From Apodemus sylvaticus (Eukaryota; Chordata; Mammalia; Rodentia; Muridae), in assembly GCF_947179515.1 (NCBI RefSeq), contig NC_067473.1, positions 88,520,850 to 88,584,849 on the forward strand: DNA of 64,000 nt. Reading direction: 5' to 3'. The notes beneath the pieces were generated by a model. It had not been told where the DNA came from and ran no database searches. It was given only the letters and a program-made list of their open reading frames with translations. Shown here piece after piece: positions 11,396 through 23,982 of the stretch; position 1 is the first letter of the stretch, and each line of letters begins with the position of its first letter. Made by a program: the position numbers and the translations under genes.

Positions 11396-12774
11396 CCATG
11401 GATATTACAGCTAAAATAATAGTAATACCATTTAAATATATTTGACTTCCTTAGTGATTTGTAACCTGCTGACATAGCTATAGAAAAATCAATCTCATGA
11501 CTTTTGATTCATAATCCGATTAACAGCCTAGACACTTTGCACCTTTCCAAGAGCTCCATACCTAATTTCTCAGCTAATTTAATGCATACTTAGGTTCATT
11601 TCCTACTACAGGGATAAAATGCTATTTCCCACCACATTTCTTTCATGTGGGACAGCCTAAAGAAATGAATAGGAAATGACAATAACCCAGCACCGATTTA
11701 TCAACCTCACTGTCATTCCTTAAATATCACTTTCAGAACAACGTTATTATAGAGCATCAGTAGAGGACAAAGCAATGATTTGGGCAGGTTCCAGAAAGAC
11801 TCTCAAATGTCAGGAAAAATATTTTGTTCCAGAATTATGATAGATTTATGCTATGAATAAAGGTTTGCGATTTAGATAATATATGTCACCCTTCTTTCAT
11901 GGCACAGTGATAATAGAATTATAAGAGAGGGACTTCATTGTTTTCATACTATGACAGAAATATGAGCCTGTTCTTTTGTAAGGGGAGAAAGTAGCATGTA
12001 TTATTGAAGAAGCAGGAGCCAGTGATTGAATACCCTCTTGCCTTTTATCTCCACCTCCACTGAACTCACTTGTATTCTACCTGCCCTATGAACAGAACTA
12101 AGCTCTGCCATGCAATTGTTGCCTAACCTTTGCAGGCTGCCTATGTTGTCAAAACATTTCTACTCAGTACATGTGAGGCTTAAAGGAGCCTGTTATTAAT
12201 TCATTCAGCAACATCTTTCTAGTTCATTCTATCATTTTCATTTCTTTTTGTATATTGATTCTATGTTCATTTTTCAATGAAACAATAAAGCACAAAATCA
12301 AAGAGGCCGTCAATAAAGATACGTGAGGACAAGTAGAAATAAGTGTATGCATAATACAATGATTTTGTTTGAATATGATCGGTTTATTTTAGTATATATT
12401 CACAATGTGATGTTGGATTTTAAATTCTTAAAATACATAAAAGCAAAGCATCGTGAAAAGTATAATTTAAGACAATATTTTAAAGTTTCAGAATATATTT
12501 TAGACAATTAGGGTATTCCAAATTGTTTCAATTATAATTGTTATAAATTTTATTTTCTACTAGGTTGTCTTTAAATGTTTTTGCTATGATACTAAAATTT
12601 AATTTTGAAATCTTGCATATTATGAAAAGTATATTTAACATTTGATACTTGTGTACATTATCAAATATATAAAAGGCCATTTCTTATAAATACAGTCTAT
12701 GTCACTACTCAAACAGAGCAGACAAACAGCCAGAAGTGCCTACTGTTCAGCACTAGCTGATGTGTTGCTATTCT
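11396..12774. other. Intergenic sequence, nothing recognised
   Basis: AT-rich. The plus-strand 62-codon ORF at 12323-12511 has no recognisable features. Confidence 0.5.
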
Positions 12775-12885
12775 TCATGGTTTTGAGACACTATCGTTCT
12801 GGTTAGCTGGAATTCATTGTAGGCCTCATGTACCAGTCTTCCTAGTAACAAGTTTACCAGTGTGAGCTCACAAGTTCAAATGAGC
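12775..12885 (-). mobile_element. B1-like SINE relic
   Basis: The order GGTTTTGAGACA, CTGG..AGCTGGAATTCATTG and a TGTGAGCTCAC end resembles an antisense B1. It is strongly diverged, and the family call is tentative. Confidence 0.4.
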
Positions 12886-14589
12886 GACATGAATAGAAAG
12901 CAGATTAAAAGAGTGACATAGACATAGAATGTTGAGACAATTTTTTAATTTTAATTTTTGTATTTATATGCACAATGAACTATAATGATCTATAATTATA
13001 TATAATTATTATAATGATCATAAGACTTTGAGCCTACATTGAGAAAATTATTTCATGTGTTAATTAACATTAAATCACTCTCTTATTTATTTATTTATTT
13101 AGTGTGGTGTAATGTACTTTTACATGTTAGAACTCATGTGAAAGTCAGATGATCACTTTCTGAAATCAAGTCTATGATCACTAGCTCATCATAATTACAG
13201 TTATTTACAGTTTTTTCCTGCAAGTTTTTCTCTGTGAAATTAATCACAGTTGTATAATTTTAGTCAATGTATATTTTTTTTTTGCTCTGCACCAAAGGTT
13301 AACATAGATGTGCTAAAATGAAAAGTGGATTCTGGAGAAAGTGAGCAGCATGAATTCCTGACACATATCCATTGATTAAGAGAAACAGTTAGGTATGGAA
13401 TACATATGTGCATATATATCAGATACACCTTGGTTAGTCAATAAGCCAAAATCTGCATTTATTAATATTATGACAATGAATATGATATTAAAATATCAAT
13501 TATAATAGAAATGGAGGTTTTATGGTTGACCATTATTTGTCTTTTGTGTAAATAACTCATCCCTTGGGAAACAGGAGTCAACAGTGATAAGGGAGGTGGT
13601 GTACTGTGTGCTGTTCAGGCTTGATGTTAATACAAGGGAAGCTAATTTGCCAAACTCCAGTTTCATAGTGGAAAAGATTTTATACATGGAAATAAAAATG
13701 ATCAAAGAGTCAGGTTGTGAAGAAATAGAGAAAATTAAGTTATTAAAATCATTTCAACTAAAAATATTTTAAGTTAACATTATAAATCAAAGGGAGTGGT
13801 CATGAAAGGGCTTTCCTTTCACTATTTAACTGCAAGATTATTAGAATAACTTGATTTAAATAATTATTTTAAATATTTCATAACTTTACAGACAACAGAA
13901 AGATTATAAGGCTATATAAAATTAATTGTTATATTGGAAATCTGTCATGTGCTTGCTTGTAATTATGTTAAAACATTTCCTAGCAGTCATTTGAAACTCA
14001 AATAGGTTTTGAATAAATTTTGAAGACAGACTACTAAGAGAAAAAAAATACAGGGATATAGAAAGAATGCTATTTTAGATTCTGATAACTAAAAGTCCCC
14101 TGTGTCCAGACAGCTCTCTTGAGCTCAGCACAAGATTGAGGACTCCCTTTTCCTAGTGGGACTTCCTCTTCTTTGCCTCATAAAAGGTGCCCAAATCCCA
14201 TATCCTCTACCTCCAGAATGTTATGTAGCCTTGGTAAGATTACAAATTCTGCTTTATTTATCCAGATACGAATCTTTCCAACAAACATTCAGAATTCCTG
14301 GAGTGCCTCTCCATGCAAATGAGTCATTCTTATGTACCTTATATTCTAGTCAATGATGTATTACCATCCTGGAAAACACAAACTCCTTCCCTAAAACGAC
14401 TTAGCCCTTTATTTACACACATGCCCCTCAAAATAATTGAGCTGCTTTTCCGATACTGATCTGGCAAGTCTGTCATTTCCATTATCTGGGACATCTGAAT
14501 CCTGTTCTTCTACTCTGTTCCCTTTGTTCTCACAGACTAGTAGCCAAGAGCCCCCATGGAGAATGGAAGAGTACAATATTATTACCTGT
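12886..14589. other. Intergenic sequence, nothing recognised
   Basis: AT-rich, with a short (TTTA)n run near 13083 and AT palindromes near 12990-13020. No gene or dated repeat recognised. Overlapping short ORFs at 13520-13772 look random. Confidence 0.5.
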
Positions 14590-14660
14590 GATCCAGGAAA
14601 CCCAGGGATCCTCCTTTCTTGGGCCATTCTGGGATTACAAGTGTGTAATTATGTATGGAC
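14590..14660 (-). mobile_element. B1/PB1-like relic
   Basis: GGATCCTCCTTTCTTGGGCC and CTGGGATTACAAGTGTGTAA follow the antisense 7SL-derived order (ATCCTCCTGCCTCAGCC, TGGGATTACAGG). Only the 5' part of the SINE remains. Confidence 0.5.
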
Positions 14661-14825
14661 TTTTAAGTGCTTCTAGTGGTCTGAACTTGGGTTCTCAGTC
14701 TTGTGCATAAATTCTGTTTAGTCATTGCAGCTTTTCCCAAGCAACTTTGTAATAGTTTAAATGGGGGTTAAAATCAATTGTACTTTACTGGATTCTGATT
14801 ATTAGTCTTCTTTTGGCTCTTATCA

Positions 14826-14985
14826 TTCACTCATTCAATCAGCATGCATTTATCCAGGGGCTGCTATGTGCCACATACTATTTTAAAACTATGAGATACT
14901 GTAGCAAAAAAAAAAAAAAAAGTGTCTGTCCTCATGAAATTTGCAGTTAAATGAAAGTGAGGTAAGACAGTAAAACTTGTGTGGA
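14826..14985 (+). mobile_element. Ancient L2/CR1-like repeat relic
   Basis: CATTCACTCATTCAATCAGCA, GGCTGCTATGTGCCACATACT, GTCCTCATGAAATTTGCAG and GTAAGACAGTAAA follow the mammal-wide TTATTGAGCACCTACTATGTGCCAGGCACT-type repeat. A 17-base A run interrupts it at 14905-14921. The exact family (L2 or a related LINE tail) is uncertain. Confidence 0.55.
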
Positions 14986-15059
14986 CATTCTAAGTGCTGC
15001 AAAGGTTATATACAAAGACAGATTTTATCATTTTTTAGTGTTATGGATTTGCTTTGACA

Positions 15060-15545
15060 CTTGTAGTACATTAATTGTGTTCCAAAAATTGCACCACAAT
15101 CCTATTATAAGACACTGAGAGACCCTGCCCCCACTTGGTTTCAATTGGTAAATAAGGTTGTCAGCAGCCAATGGCTGTGCAGGGAGACAGGGGAGATATT
15201 TTAAGATTCTCCAGCAAGGAGACTGAGAGAGGAAGAAGGATTGGAATTGCCATGCGAGGAATGGAATAAGATCCAGGCTTGATAGCTGCAGAACAAAGAG
15301 TTTACCAATCATGTACGAGCCAGGGAGGAGTGGCCCCAGTCTCTCAGCCCCAACTGGGTCTAGGGCAGCAAAGATGGAATATGGCATTTTAGTAAGTAAT
15401 AACTCAGAAGTATCAGAAGGGAAGCATTAACAATGAGGAAATTTGGGTTTGGCAGAATCACTGAGCTGATTAAGACATAAAAAATATAAGTCTCTGTATG
15501 TGTGTGTGTGTGTCTTTCATTTGGAAATTAAGAAAATTGATAAGG
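15060..15545 (+). mobile_element. Rodent ERV LTR-like (RMER-type) repeat
   Basis: Successive blocks resemble a rodent endogenous-retrovirus LTR: CCCACTTGGTTTC...TTGGTAAATAA, CAGCCAATGGCTG, GAGAGAGGAAGAAGG, TAAGTAATAACTCAGAAGTAT and ATATAAGTCTC...GTCTTTCATTTGG. There is no internal region beside it. It contains a spurious 119-codon minus-strand ORF (15028-15387). Family and ends need a repeat-library alignment. Confidence 0.5.
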
Positions 15546-15699
15546 GTGGTAGCAAGGTAGCAAGGTGCTGCTGCTGCCACCTGGGAGATTAGAGTAGATT
15601 AATCAAACACTGCACATTGTAGTACCAGGAAAGCTGAGGCAAACAGACATGTATCCCACTAGGGAAGTGCAGCAGAAAAACTTCAAGTGCAGAAACACA

Positions 15700-15905
15700 A
15701 GTCAATGAAAGATGGCTTAACTGGTAAAGACACTGGAGACTCAGATCCAGAGAGCTAGCTGAGTTCAGTTGCCAGAAGCTAGAAACAGAAAACTGGCTAT
15801 ACCAGGTTGTTTTCTGATGCCCCACAAGCAAGGTGCACAATGTTATCACATGAACCCTTCAGTACATGCCTGCCACATGCATGGTTAAAGAAACAAAGCA
15901 AACAA
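15700..15905 (+). mobile_element. B3 SINE relic
   Basis: A tRNA-related head (GAAAGATGGCTTAACTGGTAAAG) is followed by a GAGTTCAGTTGCCAGAA block resembling the B box and by TTGTTTTCTGATGCCCCACAAG, then an A-rich tail. This is the B3/B2 layout. An overlapping 86-codon minus-strand ORF is chance. Confidence 0.7.
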
Positions 15906-16227
15906 AACCAAACAAGAAACACACATGCCTATGTTAAAGAAAAGGAATGATGGTTACCCAAAATTTAAGGCAAAGAAGGTCTAATAGTGATAGAGAGACA
16001 GGTCAGTAGGTACTTGGGAGAGGAGCAGATAGTGTCAAGATAAGCATGGCCCGCAATGGCTTGCCTTCTCTGTGAGATGAAACGTAGATAATACTTCTAT
16101 GTGCATTTTTCATGCTTATTCTCTTGAGCGCTCTTTGGAGCAATTATGTCTGAGCCAGTGTTCAGTCAGCTCCTTCCTCTTCATCATGAAAGACTTCTTA
16201 GATTACTTTTATCCCTAATCCAAAGAA
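15906..16227. other. Intergenic sequence, nothing recognised
   Basis: About 320 bp of unique-looking sequence between the B3 relic and the MIR-like relic. Nothing can be named. Confidence 0.5.
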
Positions 16228-16352
16228 AGAATAGCAGTAATAATAGCTCACGTTTATTATTGCACTATTTTTAAATTAAATTATTTCACATTGACTGTAA
16301 CATTGTGCTACTATGCACAGTTTACAGATGCAGAAAATATGGACAGGAACAG
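16228..16352 (-). mobile_element. MIR-like SINE relic
   Basis: AATAATAGCTCACGTTTATT...CAGTTTACAGATGCAGAAA follows the antisense MIR order (TAATAGCTAACATTTATTGAG ... TTTTACAGATGAGGAAAC). It is highly diverged, as expected for a mammal-wide repeat in a rodent. Confidence 0.6.
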
Positions 16353-16592
16353 CTAGAATTTTTTAAGTGTTCATCACATTAAATTAAACTGTCTCAGCCC
16401 AACACTGAGCCTTTCCCATAAAGCTAATATGTGAACTTCACTGAATGAGCTCCTTTTCTTATCTGCCCTTTTCTATTGGAGCACAATTGCAATTTATCTG
16501 GACTTTGACTATTTGAGCTTATGTATAAGTTAGAATCACATAGTATCTTCATCGAGATTAGATGGTAATATTCTTTTTTTGTTTGTGTTTTT

Positions 16593-18530
16593 ATTTTATT
16601 TTATTTTATTTTCTATATTCTTTGTTTACATTCCAAATGATTTTCGCTTTCCTGGTCCCTCCCTACCCATAAGTCCCATAAGTCCTCTTCCCTCTACCCA
16701 TTCCCCAATCAACCCCCTCCCACTTCTCTGTCCTGATAATCCCCTACAATGCTGCATCAAGCCTTTCTGGGACCAGGGTCTTCTCCTTCCTTCTTCTTGG
16801 GAATAATTTGATATGTAACTTGTGTCTTGGGTATTCAGATCTTCTGGGCTAATATCCACTTATCAGCGCAATCCATGTGTGTTCTTTTGTGAATGAGTTA
16901 CCTCACTTAGAATAATATTTTCCAGTTTCAACCATTTGCCTAAAAATGTCATTGTGTAAATATTTGACATTTTCTGTATTCATTCCTCCATTGAGGGACA
17001 TCTGGGTTCTTTCCAGCTTCTGACTATTATAAATAATGCTGCTGTGAACATAGCGGAGCATGTGTCCTTATTGCATGCCAGGGAATCCTCTGGGTAATAG
17101 CAGGGTCCTCTGGAAGTGTCATGCCCAGCTTTCTGAGGAACCTCCAGACTGATTTCCAGAGTGGTTGTACCAACTTGCAATCCCACCAGCAGTAGAGGGC
17201 TGTTCCTCTTTCTCCACATCCTCACCAACACCTGCTATCTCCTGAGTTTTTAATCTTAGCCACTCTGACTGGTGTGAGGTGAAATCTCAGGGTTGTTTTG
17301 ATTTGCATTTCCCTAATGACTAATGATGTTGAACATTTCTTAAGGTGCTTCTCAGTCATTCGAATTTCTTCAGGTAAAAATTCTTTGTTAACTCTGTACC
17401 CCATTGTTTAATAGGGTTATTTGGTTCTCTGGAGTCTAACTTCTTGAGTTCTTTGTATATATTGGATATTAGACCTCTGTCAGATGTAGGGTTGGTAAAG
17501 ATCTTTTCCCAATTTGTTGTTTGCTGTTTTGTTCTTTTGACACTGTCCTTTGCCTTACAGAAACTTTGTAATCTTATAATGTCCCATTTGTCAATTCTTG
17601 ATCTTACAGCATAAGCTATTGATGTTCTGTTCAGGAACTTTTCCCCTGTGCCCATGTCCTCAAGGGTCTTCCCCAATTTCTTTTCTATTAGTTTCAGTGT
17701 GTCTGGTTTTATGAGGAGGTCCTTGATCCACTTGGAGTTGAGCTTAAGTACAAGGAGATAAAAATGGATCAATTTGCATTCTTCTGCATGCTGACCTCTA
17801 GTGGAACCAGCATCATCTGTTGAAAAGCTATCTTTTTTCCACTGGACAGTTTCAGCTCCTTTGTCAAAGATCAAATGACTACAGGCTTTTGGGTTCATTT
17901 CTGGGTCTTCAATACTATTCCATTGATCTACCTGTCTGTCTCTATACCAATACCATGCAGCTTTTTTAATACTATTGCTCTGTAGTATTGCTTGAGATCC
18001 AGGATACTGATTCCCTCAGAAGTTCTTTTACTGTTGAGAATAGTTTTAGCTATCTTGGGGTTTTTGTTATTCCAGATGAATTTGAGAATTACTCTTTCTA
18101 ACTCTATGAAGAACTGAGTTGGGATTTTGATGGGAATTGAACTGAATCTGTAGATTGCTTTTGGCAAGATGGCCATTTTAACTATATTAATCCTGCCAAT
18201 CCATGAGCATGAAAGATTTTTCCATTTTCTGAGGTGTTCTTTGATTTCCTTCTTCAGAGGCCTGAAGTTTGTCTCATAAAGATCTTTCACTTGTTTGGTT
18301 AGAGATACTTTATATTGTTTGTGGCTATTATGAAGGGTGTCAATTCCATAACTTCTTTCTCAGCCTGCTTATCCTTTGAGTATAGGAAGGCTAGTGATTT
18401 GCTTGAGTTGATTTTATAACCAGCTACTTTGCTGAAGTTGTTTATCTGCTGTAGGAGTTCTCTGGTAGAGTTTTTTGGGTCACTTAAGTATGCTATCATA
18501 TCATCTACAAATAGTGATAGTTTGACTTTT
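16593..18530 (-). mobile_element. L1, 5'-truncated, minus strand
   Basis: A T-rich tail (16593-16620) begins a 3' UTR to about 16860, followed by ORF2 read leftward from the RT domain. Intact-looking pieces occur at 17356-17898, 17928-18290 and 18299-18499, but in different frames. The RT catalytic box, normally FADD, reads FVDD (18500-18511), and the element is truncated just beyond it at about 18530. Short deletions lie near 16948 and 17095 in the C-terminal region. It cannot encode an active protein. Confidence 0.93.
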
Positions 18531-19834
18531 CAAACAAGAGATTTTCACAGAACTTTGTTGACTTAGTAGGTGTCCGTCCCCTCTAACCATCACATTAATA
18601 TCTTATTAATTAATTAATTAAGTTATTAATTAAAACACAAATGAAGACTGGCATATGAATGAATATATCTTATGAGATGTCATGTCTGTGTTCTCATGGT
18701 GCTAATTGATCACCAAGCAGAAACCATAAGTAGCATAATTGATAAGAATGTATGTAAGCATTCAGAAATAAGAATCATTCAATTTAGTTGATTTTCTATG
18801 TATAATCCTCTTTCTAGTATTTTACTTTTTTGCTCTGGCTGCTTAAACAGAGATTTATTTTCTTTGTCACTTAAAGAATTGAGTATTAAATAAATGATTA
18901 TCAGACAAAACTGTTCTGTGGATGAGAGTGATTATAAAGAAACTGATGAATGTTCAAATACAATAATTACTGTGCATTCTATACAAGTTTTGTATGTGTC
19001 AGAAACTAAACTCACTATACTTGTGAATAGCTCCAAAAGAGTAAAATATAACATTGCTAACAGTTTTGTTTAGGGTTTAGTACTATATCCAATGAGGCAG
19101 TTGTTGGAAAGGCACAAAATGGAGTTTTTAAAGCTTGTAAACAGTGTACTTTGGCATGGCTCTTAATAAGCTTTTGATGTGTTCTATTATTTAATTAGCA
19201 TAATTTGAGTCCTCCCTGAGGGTCTGATCTTGGCTCCCCTCCTATGGGAAATGTGATGGTGTTATTTCAGTAATGTATAATAGCCATAATTTTACAGCAG
19301 CTACTCAACACTACTGATCACCATTTATCTGTGTTAATAAGGGTCTACTGTGATTGGCAGCACTGCATAACTGGAGATTCAATCTTACATTTACTGCTGT
19401 ACCAAATCTGAAATTCTCAGCAGAATATAAGTTCATCGTATTTGTGCTCTATTGATTTCTTGAATTAATATTAGCTGCTAAAACTTTTATTTAACTGATA
19501 GTTGATCAAAAAAATTACAAAAGCAAAGACTCATGACTGCTTTGGGGGCTGGATGAAATAGCCCTGATGACCTGGCCATGTGGTCCATTGATGGTCCATA
19601 AAAAGCCTCTGGACTTTTGGGGGCAAACTACCAATCATGGGATCTGGATTTCCAGACAACACCTTACATAAGCCAGTACTCATATATTCATGATTATTGC
19701 CTAAAAATGACGCTGTGTATCTAGACCTCAGCTTCAATATGATGGCTAGCCTTTCATAAGGACCAGTCTATGAGAAGCAGCCCATTATGACACCACCATA
19801 AGGATGCTATTGAAAATGTTTATTCATTGGTTAG
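18531..19834. other. Intergenic sequence with one unexplained ORF
   Basis: Contains AT palindromes around 18600-18630 (TTAATTAATTAATTAA). A 68-codon minus-strand ORF at 19531-19737 is richer in ordinary codons than its surroundings and might be an old retrocopy piece, but I do not recognise it. Nothing else is supported. Confidence 0.4.
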
Positions 19835-20960
19835 AGCTACCCCAAGATATTTTATATTATTTGCAACTACTGTGAAGGGTGCTATTTTCCCAATTTCTTT
19901 CCCATCCTGTTTAATCTTTTGTATAAAGGAAGGCTACTGATTTAAGCTATTTTTATATCCTGGCACTTTACTGAAGTTGTTTATCAGTTGTAGAAGTTCT
20001 CTGGTAGAATTTTGGGATTGCTTATGTATATTATCATATCCTCTGCAAATAGTGATACCTTGACTTCTTCTTTGCTAATTTGTATCTCTTTGATCTCTTT
20101 TTGTTGTCTTATTGCTCTAGAACTTCCAGTACTATATTGAATAGATATGGGGAGAATGGACATCCTTGTCTTCTCCCTGATTTTAGTGGATTGCTTCAAG
20201 CATATCTCCATTTAATTTGATACTGGCTATTGGTTTTCAGTAAATTCCTTTTATTATGTTTAGGTATGGGCCTTGAATTACTGATCTTTCCAATACTTTT
20301 TATATGAAGGGAGGTTGTATTTTGTCAAATGCTTTTCCTGCATTTACTGAGATGGCCATGTGTTCTTTTTCCTTGAGCTTGTTTATATAGTGGATTAAAT
20401 TAATAGAGTTTTGTAAGTTGAACCAGTTTTGCATAGCTGGGATGAGGCCTGCATGATCTTGGGTGAATGAGGGTTTTAATGTGTTCTTACATTTGCTTCG
20501 TGAGAATTTTGAGTATTAAGCAAAATTGGTCTTAAGTTGTCTTTTTGGGTTGGGTCCTTGTATGGTTTAGGTATCAGGATAATTATAGCTTCCTAAAATG
20601 AATTAGGTAGTTTTCCTTCTATTTTTATTTTATGGAATAACTTGAAGAGTGTTGGCATTAGCATTTCTTTGAAGATTCTGTAAAATTCTGCACTAAAGCC
20701 ATCTGAACCTGGACTTTTTTGGTGGAAGGATTTTCATGACTTCTATTTCCTTAGGAGACATGGTCTTATTTAGATGATTTAACTTTGGTACATGGTATCT
20801 GTCTGTTAAATCATCCATTTCATCTAGGTTTTCCAGTTTTGCTGAGTATAGGCTTTTGTAGTAGGATCTGAAGATTTTTTGAATTTTCTCTTATTGGCAG
20901 CATTTTTTTTTTTTTTTTGGTTTTAGACTTTTCATGAATATTTTCTTTTTCTGGTAGAAG
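19835..20960 (-). mobile_element. Older L1 ORF2 fragment (RT region), minus strand
   Basis: The antisense sequence covers the RT region, from just downstream of the catalytic box to the end of the linker before it. The catalytic box, normally FADD, is FAED (20038-20049). Recognisable blocks include the antisense of the GPDGFSAEFYQ-type region near 20690. Many indels break the frame; the longest piece is 75 codons at 19984-20211. Both ends are truncated, and no 3' UTR or poly(A) tail is present. It is more diverged than the L1s at 16.6 and 22.6 kb. Confidence 0.9.
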
Positions 20961-22119
20961 AAAGAGAAGGAAATTTTCACAGAGATAGTAATCTTTGAAT
21001 AAAACTTTTTCAGTCCTATTTTTATAGGATCATTTCAGAGAATGTAGATTCATAGGTCTGAGAAAGTGTGTGGTACACCCAGGGAAGAATGTGCCAAAAC
21101 AGTGTAAGGGCATAAGTTGGAGAGATCTCCTTCTTTGGGCACTGTTAAAACTTTTAGAGCAAACTCATGGTGACAGTTCTAAAGATACAATGGAACTTTT
21201 ATCAATATTGTTCTTAGAAGGATACAGAGGAGTAAGAAAGAAAATGTTTACCTAAAAACAAATACAATTAAATTTAAAAAGTTTCATGAATGTGACCTCC
21301 TATTTGAGTAATTTTACTCATATTATTACATTTTATACAAATATATTTATATAAGATTTAAAGAGTATTTTTAAATACTCATCTTCAAGCATATTCCTTT
21401 TTTGTACAGCATTTTGAGGATATCATTGATATCTGCTATCAGCTAGAAAAAGACACAAATTATAAATCACTAAACCAAAAGTTCAAGATACTGAAATCTT
21501 ATCAAAATTAATAAATATCAAGTAGTTTTATATAAATTATTTTTATGATACTTGAGTCTAATATATTCTAGTGTCAAAAGGTGCTTAAAATTAAGTAAAT
21601 TTTAAATAAATTCCTTACTAATATATCATCATTTCTATTTGTAAATGTGATTAAGAAGACACTAATTAGAGACTCCTGTTTCAGTTTCCTTCATAATTAA
21701 GAATGACCTTTGTAAAAAAAAAAAAAGTTACAGTGGCAGAGTTAAGCATTGATTCTGGTTTTGTTGTTATTCTACTGGCTGTGGCTCTGAATTTCCTCAT
21801 GTTCAACTCCGATATAGACCTAAAGCTGGATATTATGTGTAACCATCTCTAAACCTAGTAATCAAACTGGAACAAAAAAAAATCTAAGTATCTGCCTCAG
21901 GTGGTATAAAGGCTCCAGGTAAGAGGAATCGACACTCCAAAACTCAGTTTCACTATTCACTCAGGATTTGTTTCCTTAGGACAAATAGGTGATAATACAA
22001 ACCACCTGTTTCTGTTTTACCCATGAATTCTGCTGGACAGAAACAAGAAAGTATGGTGAATGCTGGGTAGAGGACTCTCACTGGGCGCCTGCTTATAACT
22101 TGCTTCAGCAGAAATTTTT
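20961..22119. other. Intergenic sequence, nothing recognised
   Basis: A 61-codon plus-strand ORF at 21070-21255 has no recognisable motif. The remainder is AT-rich. Confidence 0.5.
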
Positions 22120-22345
22120 GAGTTTGTCATGTGCCACAGTCTGAATTTGTTCCTGAGATTATGTTTGCATTATGGGATGGAGCCTTTAGGACATATCAGG
22201 GCCATGAATTCACAGCTTTTGAGAATGATATTAGTAGTTTTAAATATGATTGGAAGATCAAGAGTTCCTTTTTTAATCCTACTTCTGCCTAGTAAGAAAA
22301 CATGAACAAAGGTGATCCTGGGAGCTCTTGCCAATTCAAAAGCCT
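22120..22345 (+). mobile_element. Possible MLT1/MST-like MaLR LTR relic
   Basis: CACAGTCTGAATTTGTTCCT, GATGGAGCCTTTAGGACATA, GGGCCATGAATTCACAG and AAAGCCTCAGAATTTTC follow the order of mammal-wide MaLR LTRs. Similarity is weak, and a profile search is required. Confidence 0.33.
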
Positions 22346-22594
22346 CAGAATTTTCATTTTTTCTTACTTTTCTACATTTTACTACTCTTCAGATATACAA
22401 GCTCAGCCTTGTGTAATTTTTTTCTGGCACATATATGATGATATGTAAAAGTAAAATACTACTTAAATTCAATCCATGGTACACTAAAACATCTGCCTTA
22501 ATTTCACAGGTGATGTGCAGGAAAATGTCTGGTCTCGAATTGAAAGGTGACTTCTTGTGAGCATCATATGATACACATTTAACGTTTCCCTGAG

Positions 22595-23982
22595 CCTTTT
22601 ATTTTATTTTATTTTTTTTATTCGATATAATTTATTTACATTTCAAATGATTTCCCCTTTTCTAGCCCCCCCACTCCCCGAAAGTCCCATAAGCCCCCTT
22701 CTCTTCCCCTGTCCTCCCTCCCACCCCTTCCCACTTCCCCGTTCTGGTTTTGCAGAATACTGTTTCACTGAGTCTTTCCAGAACCAGGGGCCACTCCTCC
22801 TTTCTTCTTGTATCTCATTTGATGTGTGGATTATGTTTTGGGTATTCCAGTTTTCTAGGTTAATAACCACTTATTAGTGAGTGCATACCATGATTCACCT
22901 TTTGAGTCTGGGTTACCTCACTTAGTATGATGTTCTCTAGCTCCATCCATTTGCCTAAGAATTTCATGAATTCATTGTTTCTAATGGCTGAATAGTACTC
23001 CATTGTGTAGATATACCACATTTTTTGCATCCACTCTTCTGTTGAGGGATACCTGGGTTCTTTCCAGCATCTGGCAATTATAAATAGGGCTGCTATGAAC
23101 ATAGTAGAGCATGTATCCTTATTACATGGTGGGGAATCCTCTGGATATATGCCCAGGAGTGGTATAGCAGGATCTTCTGGAAGTGAGGTGCCCAGTTTTC
23201 GGAGGAACCGCCAGACTGATTTCCAGAGTGGTTGAACCAATTTGCAACCCCACCAGCAGTGGAGGAGTGTTCCTCTTTCTCCACATCCTCTCCAACACCT
23301 GCTGTCTCCTGAATTTTTAATCTTAGCCATTCTGACTGGTGTAAGATGAAATCTTAGGGTTGTTTTGATTTGCATTTCCCTAATGACTAATGAAGTTGAG
23401 CATTTTTTAAGATGCTTCTCTGCCATCCGAAGTTCTTCAGGTGAGAATTCTTTGTTTAACTCCGTACCCCATTTTTTAATAGGGTTGTTCGGTTTTCTGG
23501 AGTCTAACTTCTTGAGTTCTTTATATATATTGGATATTAGCCCTCTATCTGATGTAGGATTGGTGAAGATCTTTTCCTAATTTGTTGGTTGCCGATCTGT
23601 CCTCTTGATGGTGTCCTTTGCCTTACAGAAACTCTGTAACCTTATGATGTCCCATTTGTCAATTCTTTCTCTTAGAGCATACGCTATTGGTGTTCTGTTC
23701 AGAAACTTTCTCCCTGTACCGATGTCCTCAAGGGTCTTCCCCAGTTTCTTTTCTATTAGCTTCAGAGTGTCTGGCTTTATGTGGAGGTCCTTGATCCATT
23801 TGGATTTGAGCTTAGTACAAGGAGACAAGGATGGATCAATTCGCATTCTTCTGCATGCTGACCTCCAGTTGAACCAGCACCATTTGTTGAAAAGGTTATC
23901 GTTTTTCCATTGGATGTTTTCAGCCTCTTTGTCGAGGATCAAGTGGCCATAGGTGTGTGGGTTCATTTCTGGATCTTCAGTT
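22595..23982 (-). mobile_element. Rat-type L1, 5'-truncated, minus strand
   Basis: Minus-strand L1 whose 3' end carries the ATAAATTATATCGAATAAA-type terminus that I link with rat L1. The 3' UTR runs 22625-22859; an ORF2 C-terminal frame of 188 codons at 22860-23426 ends in LGKWMELENIILSEV...LISGY. A second frame of 138 codons lies at 23577-23993. The cysteine motif (C-x3-C-x7-H-x4-C) survives near 23246-23299. Truncation is at about 23982. It diverges less than the neighbouring L1s and is a comparatively recent insertion. Confidence 0.94.

Noticed and set aside
16040..16070. U6-like GATAAGCATGGCCCGC
   Set aside because: Only a short local resemblance to the U6 core; the rest of the snRNA is absent.
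16593..18530. Target-site duplication based on GAGATT on both sides
   Set aside because: Six A/T-biased bases not abutting the element ends are not enough.
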